Made by a program: the position numbers and the translations under genes
Shown: piece by piece, positions 13,881 through 13,976 of the stretch
Position numbering within the stretch: the stretch's first letter is position 1
Layout: every line of letters starts with the position of its first letter
Notes under the pieces: generated by a model
The model's input: only the letters and a program-made list of their open reading frames with translations
Told to the model about the DNA's origin: nothing
Database searches by the model: none
Assembly: GCA_034440115.1 (NCBI GenBank)
Contig: JAWXBM010000097.1
Span: forward strand, 1-13,976
Length of the DNA stretch: 13,976 bases
Source: JAWXBM01 sp034440115
Lineage (GTDB): Bacteria > Pseudomonadota > Gammaproteobacteria > Xanthomonadales > SZUA-36
Direction: 5' to 3'

Positions 13881-13976
13881 TCAGGTCACCGCGTTACGGG
13901 TTTGATACTCCGGCGCAAGGTAAGACTGGGTAGACAGTATTTCTCTGAGCCCCCCTACACCCTTTGCAATATCTTC
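13881..13976 (-). CDS. C-terminal 31 residues of an unidentified gene
   Basis: A minus-strand frame is open from the right edge to TGA at 13883-13881 and encodes EDIAKGVGGLREIL followed by STQSYLAPEYQTRNAVT. The amphipathic helix EDIAKGVGGLREIL resembles the closing helix of class I/II aminotransferases or MocR-type regulators, but 31 residues are too few to assign it. It converges on the LysR gene with a 32-bp gap (13849-13880) in which no terminator is visible. Confidence 0.5.
   Translation of the reverse strand, partial: EDIAKGVGGLREILSTQSYLAPEYQTRNAVT

Overview
The window reads as a chromosomal segment of a Pseudomonadota bacterium, most likely a gammaproteobacterium. Base composition is moderately GC-rich, Shine-Dalgarno signals are ordinary, a GcvA-type LysR regulator is present, and there is an Aap/Bzt-type amino-acid ABC transporter. 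No phage, insertion sequence, CRISPR or RNA gene was seen.

From 12603 down to the left edge lies one almost unbroken minus-strand gene train, and a divergent LysR-type regulator (12913-13848, plus strand) sits at its head. In transcription order it holds: a thiamine-diphosphate (ThDP) enzyme of the acetolactate synthase/2-oxoacid decarboxylase superfamily (12603-10942); a phytoene-dehydrogenase-like FAD oxidoreductase, copy B (10930-9368); an AapJ-like periplasmic binding protein (9228-8194); a HisC-like PLP aminotransferase (8144-7008); a glutathione S-transferase (7011-6379); permeases AapQ (6332-5172) and AapM (5162-4074); a second FAD oxidoreductase, copy A, also 520 residues (3837-2275); a nitrilase-superfamily amidohydrolase (2205-1054); an 87-residue protein of unknown function (974-711); and the first 238 residues of an aldehyde dehydrogenase (714-1, cut by the window). 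At the right edge is the last 31 codons of an unidentified minus-strand gene (13976-13881).

The genes look like a catabolic locus for an imported amino acid or, more likely, an amino-acid derivative. Import, transamination, ThDP-dependent decarboxylation and aldehyde oxidation would make an Ehrlich-type chain. The amidohydrolase and the two flavoproteins suggest an additional C-N bond cleavage or oxidation. The substrate cannot be read from sequence. The binding protein carries Gln where this family normally has the Asp that holds the alpha-ammonium group, which argues against a plain alpha-amino acid. The ATPase subunit of the transporter is absent from the window.

The 309-bp divergent control region (12604-12912) is the main non-coding feature. 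It has a perfect 9-bp dyad with half-sites two helical turns apart, overlapping a candidate -35 of the operon promoter, and then a 13-bp tandem repeat array in the probable mRNA leader. Smaller structures are a strong mRNA stem-loop before the 87-residue gene, a palindrome over the nitrilase stop codon, a pentapeptide repeat at the aminotransferase C-terminus, and a hairpin after FAD copy B.
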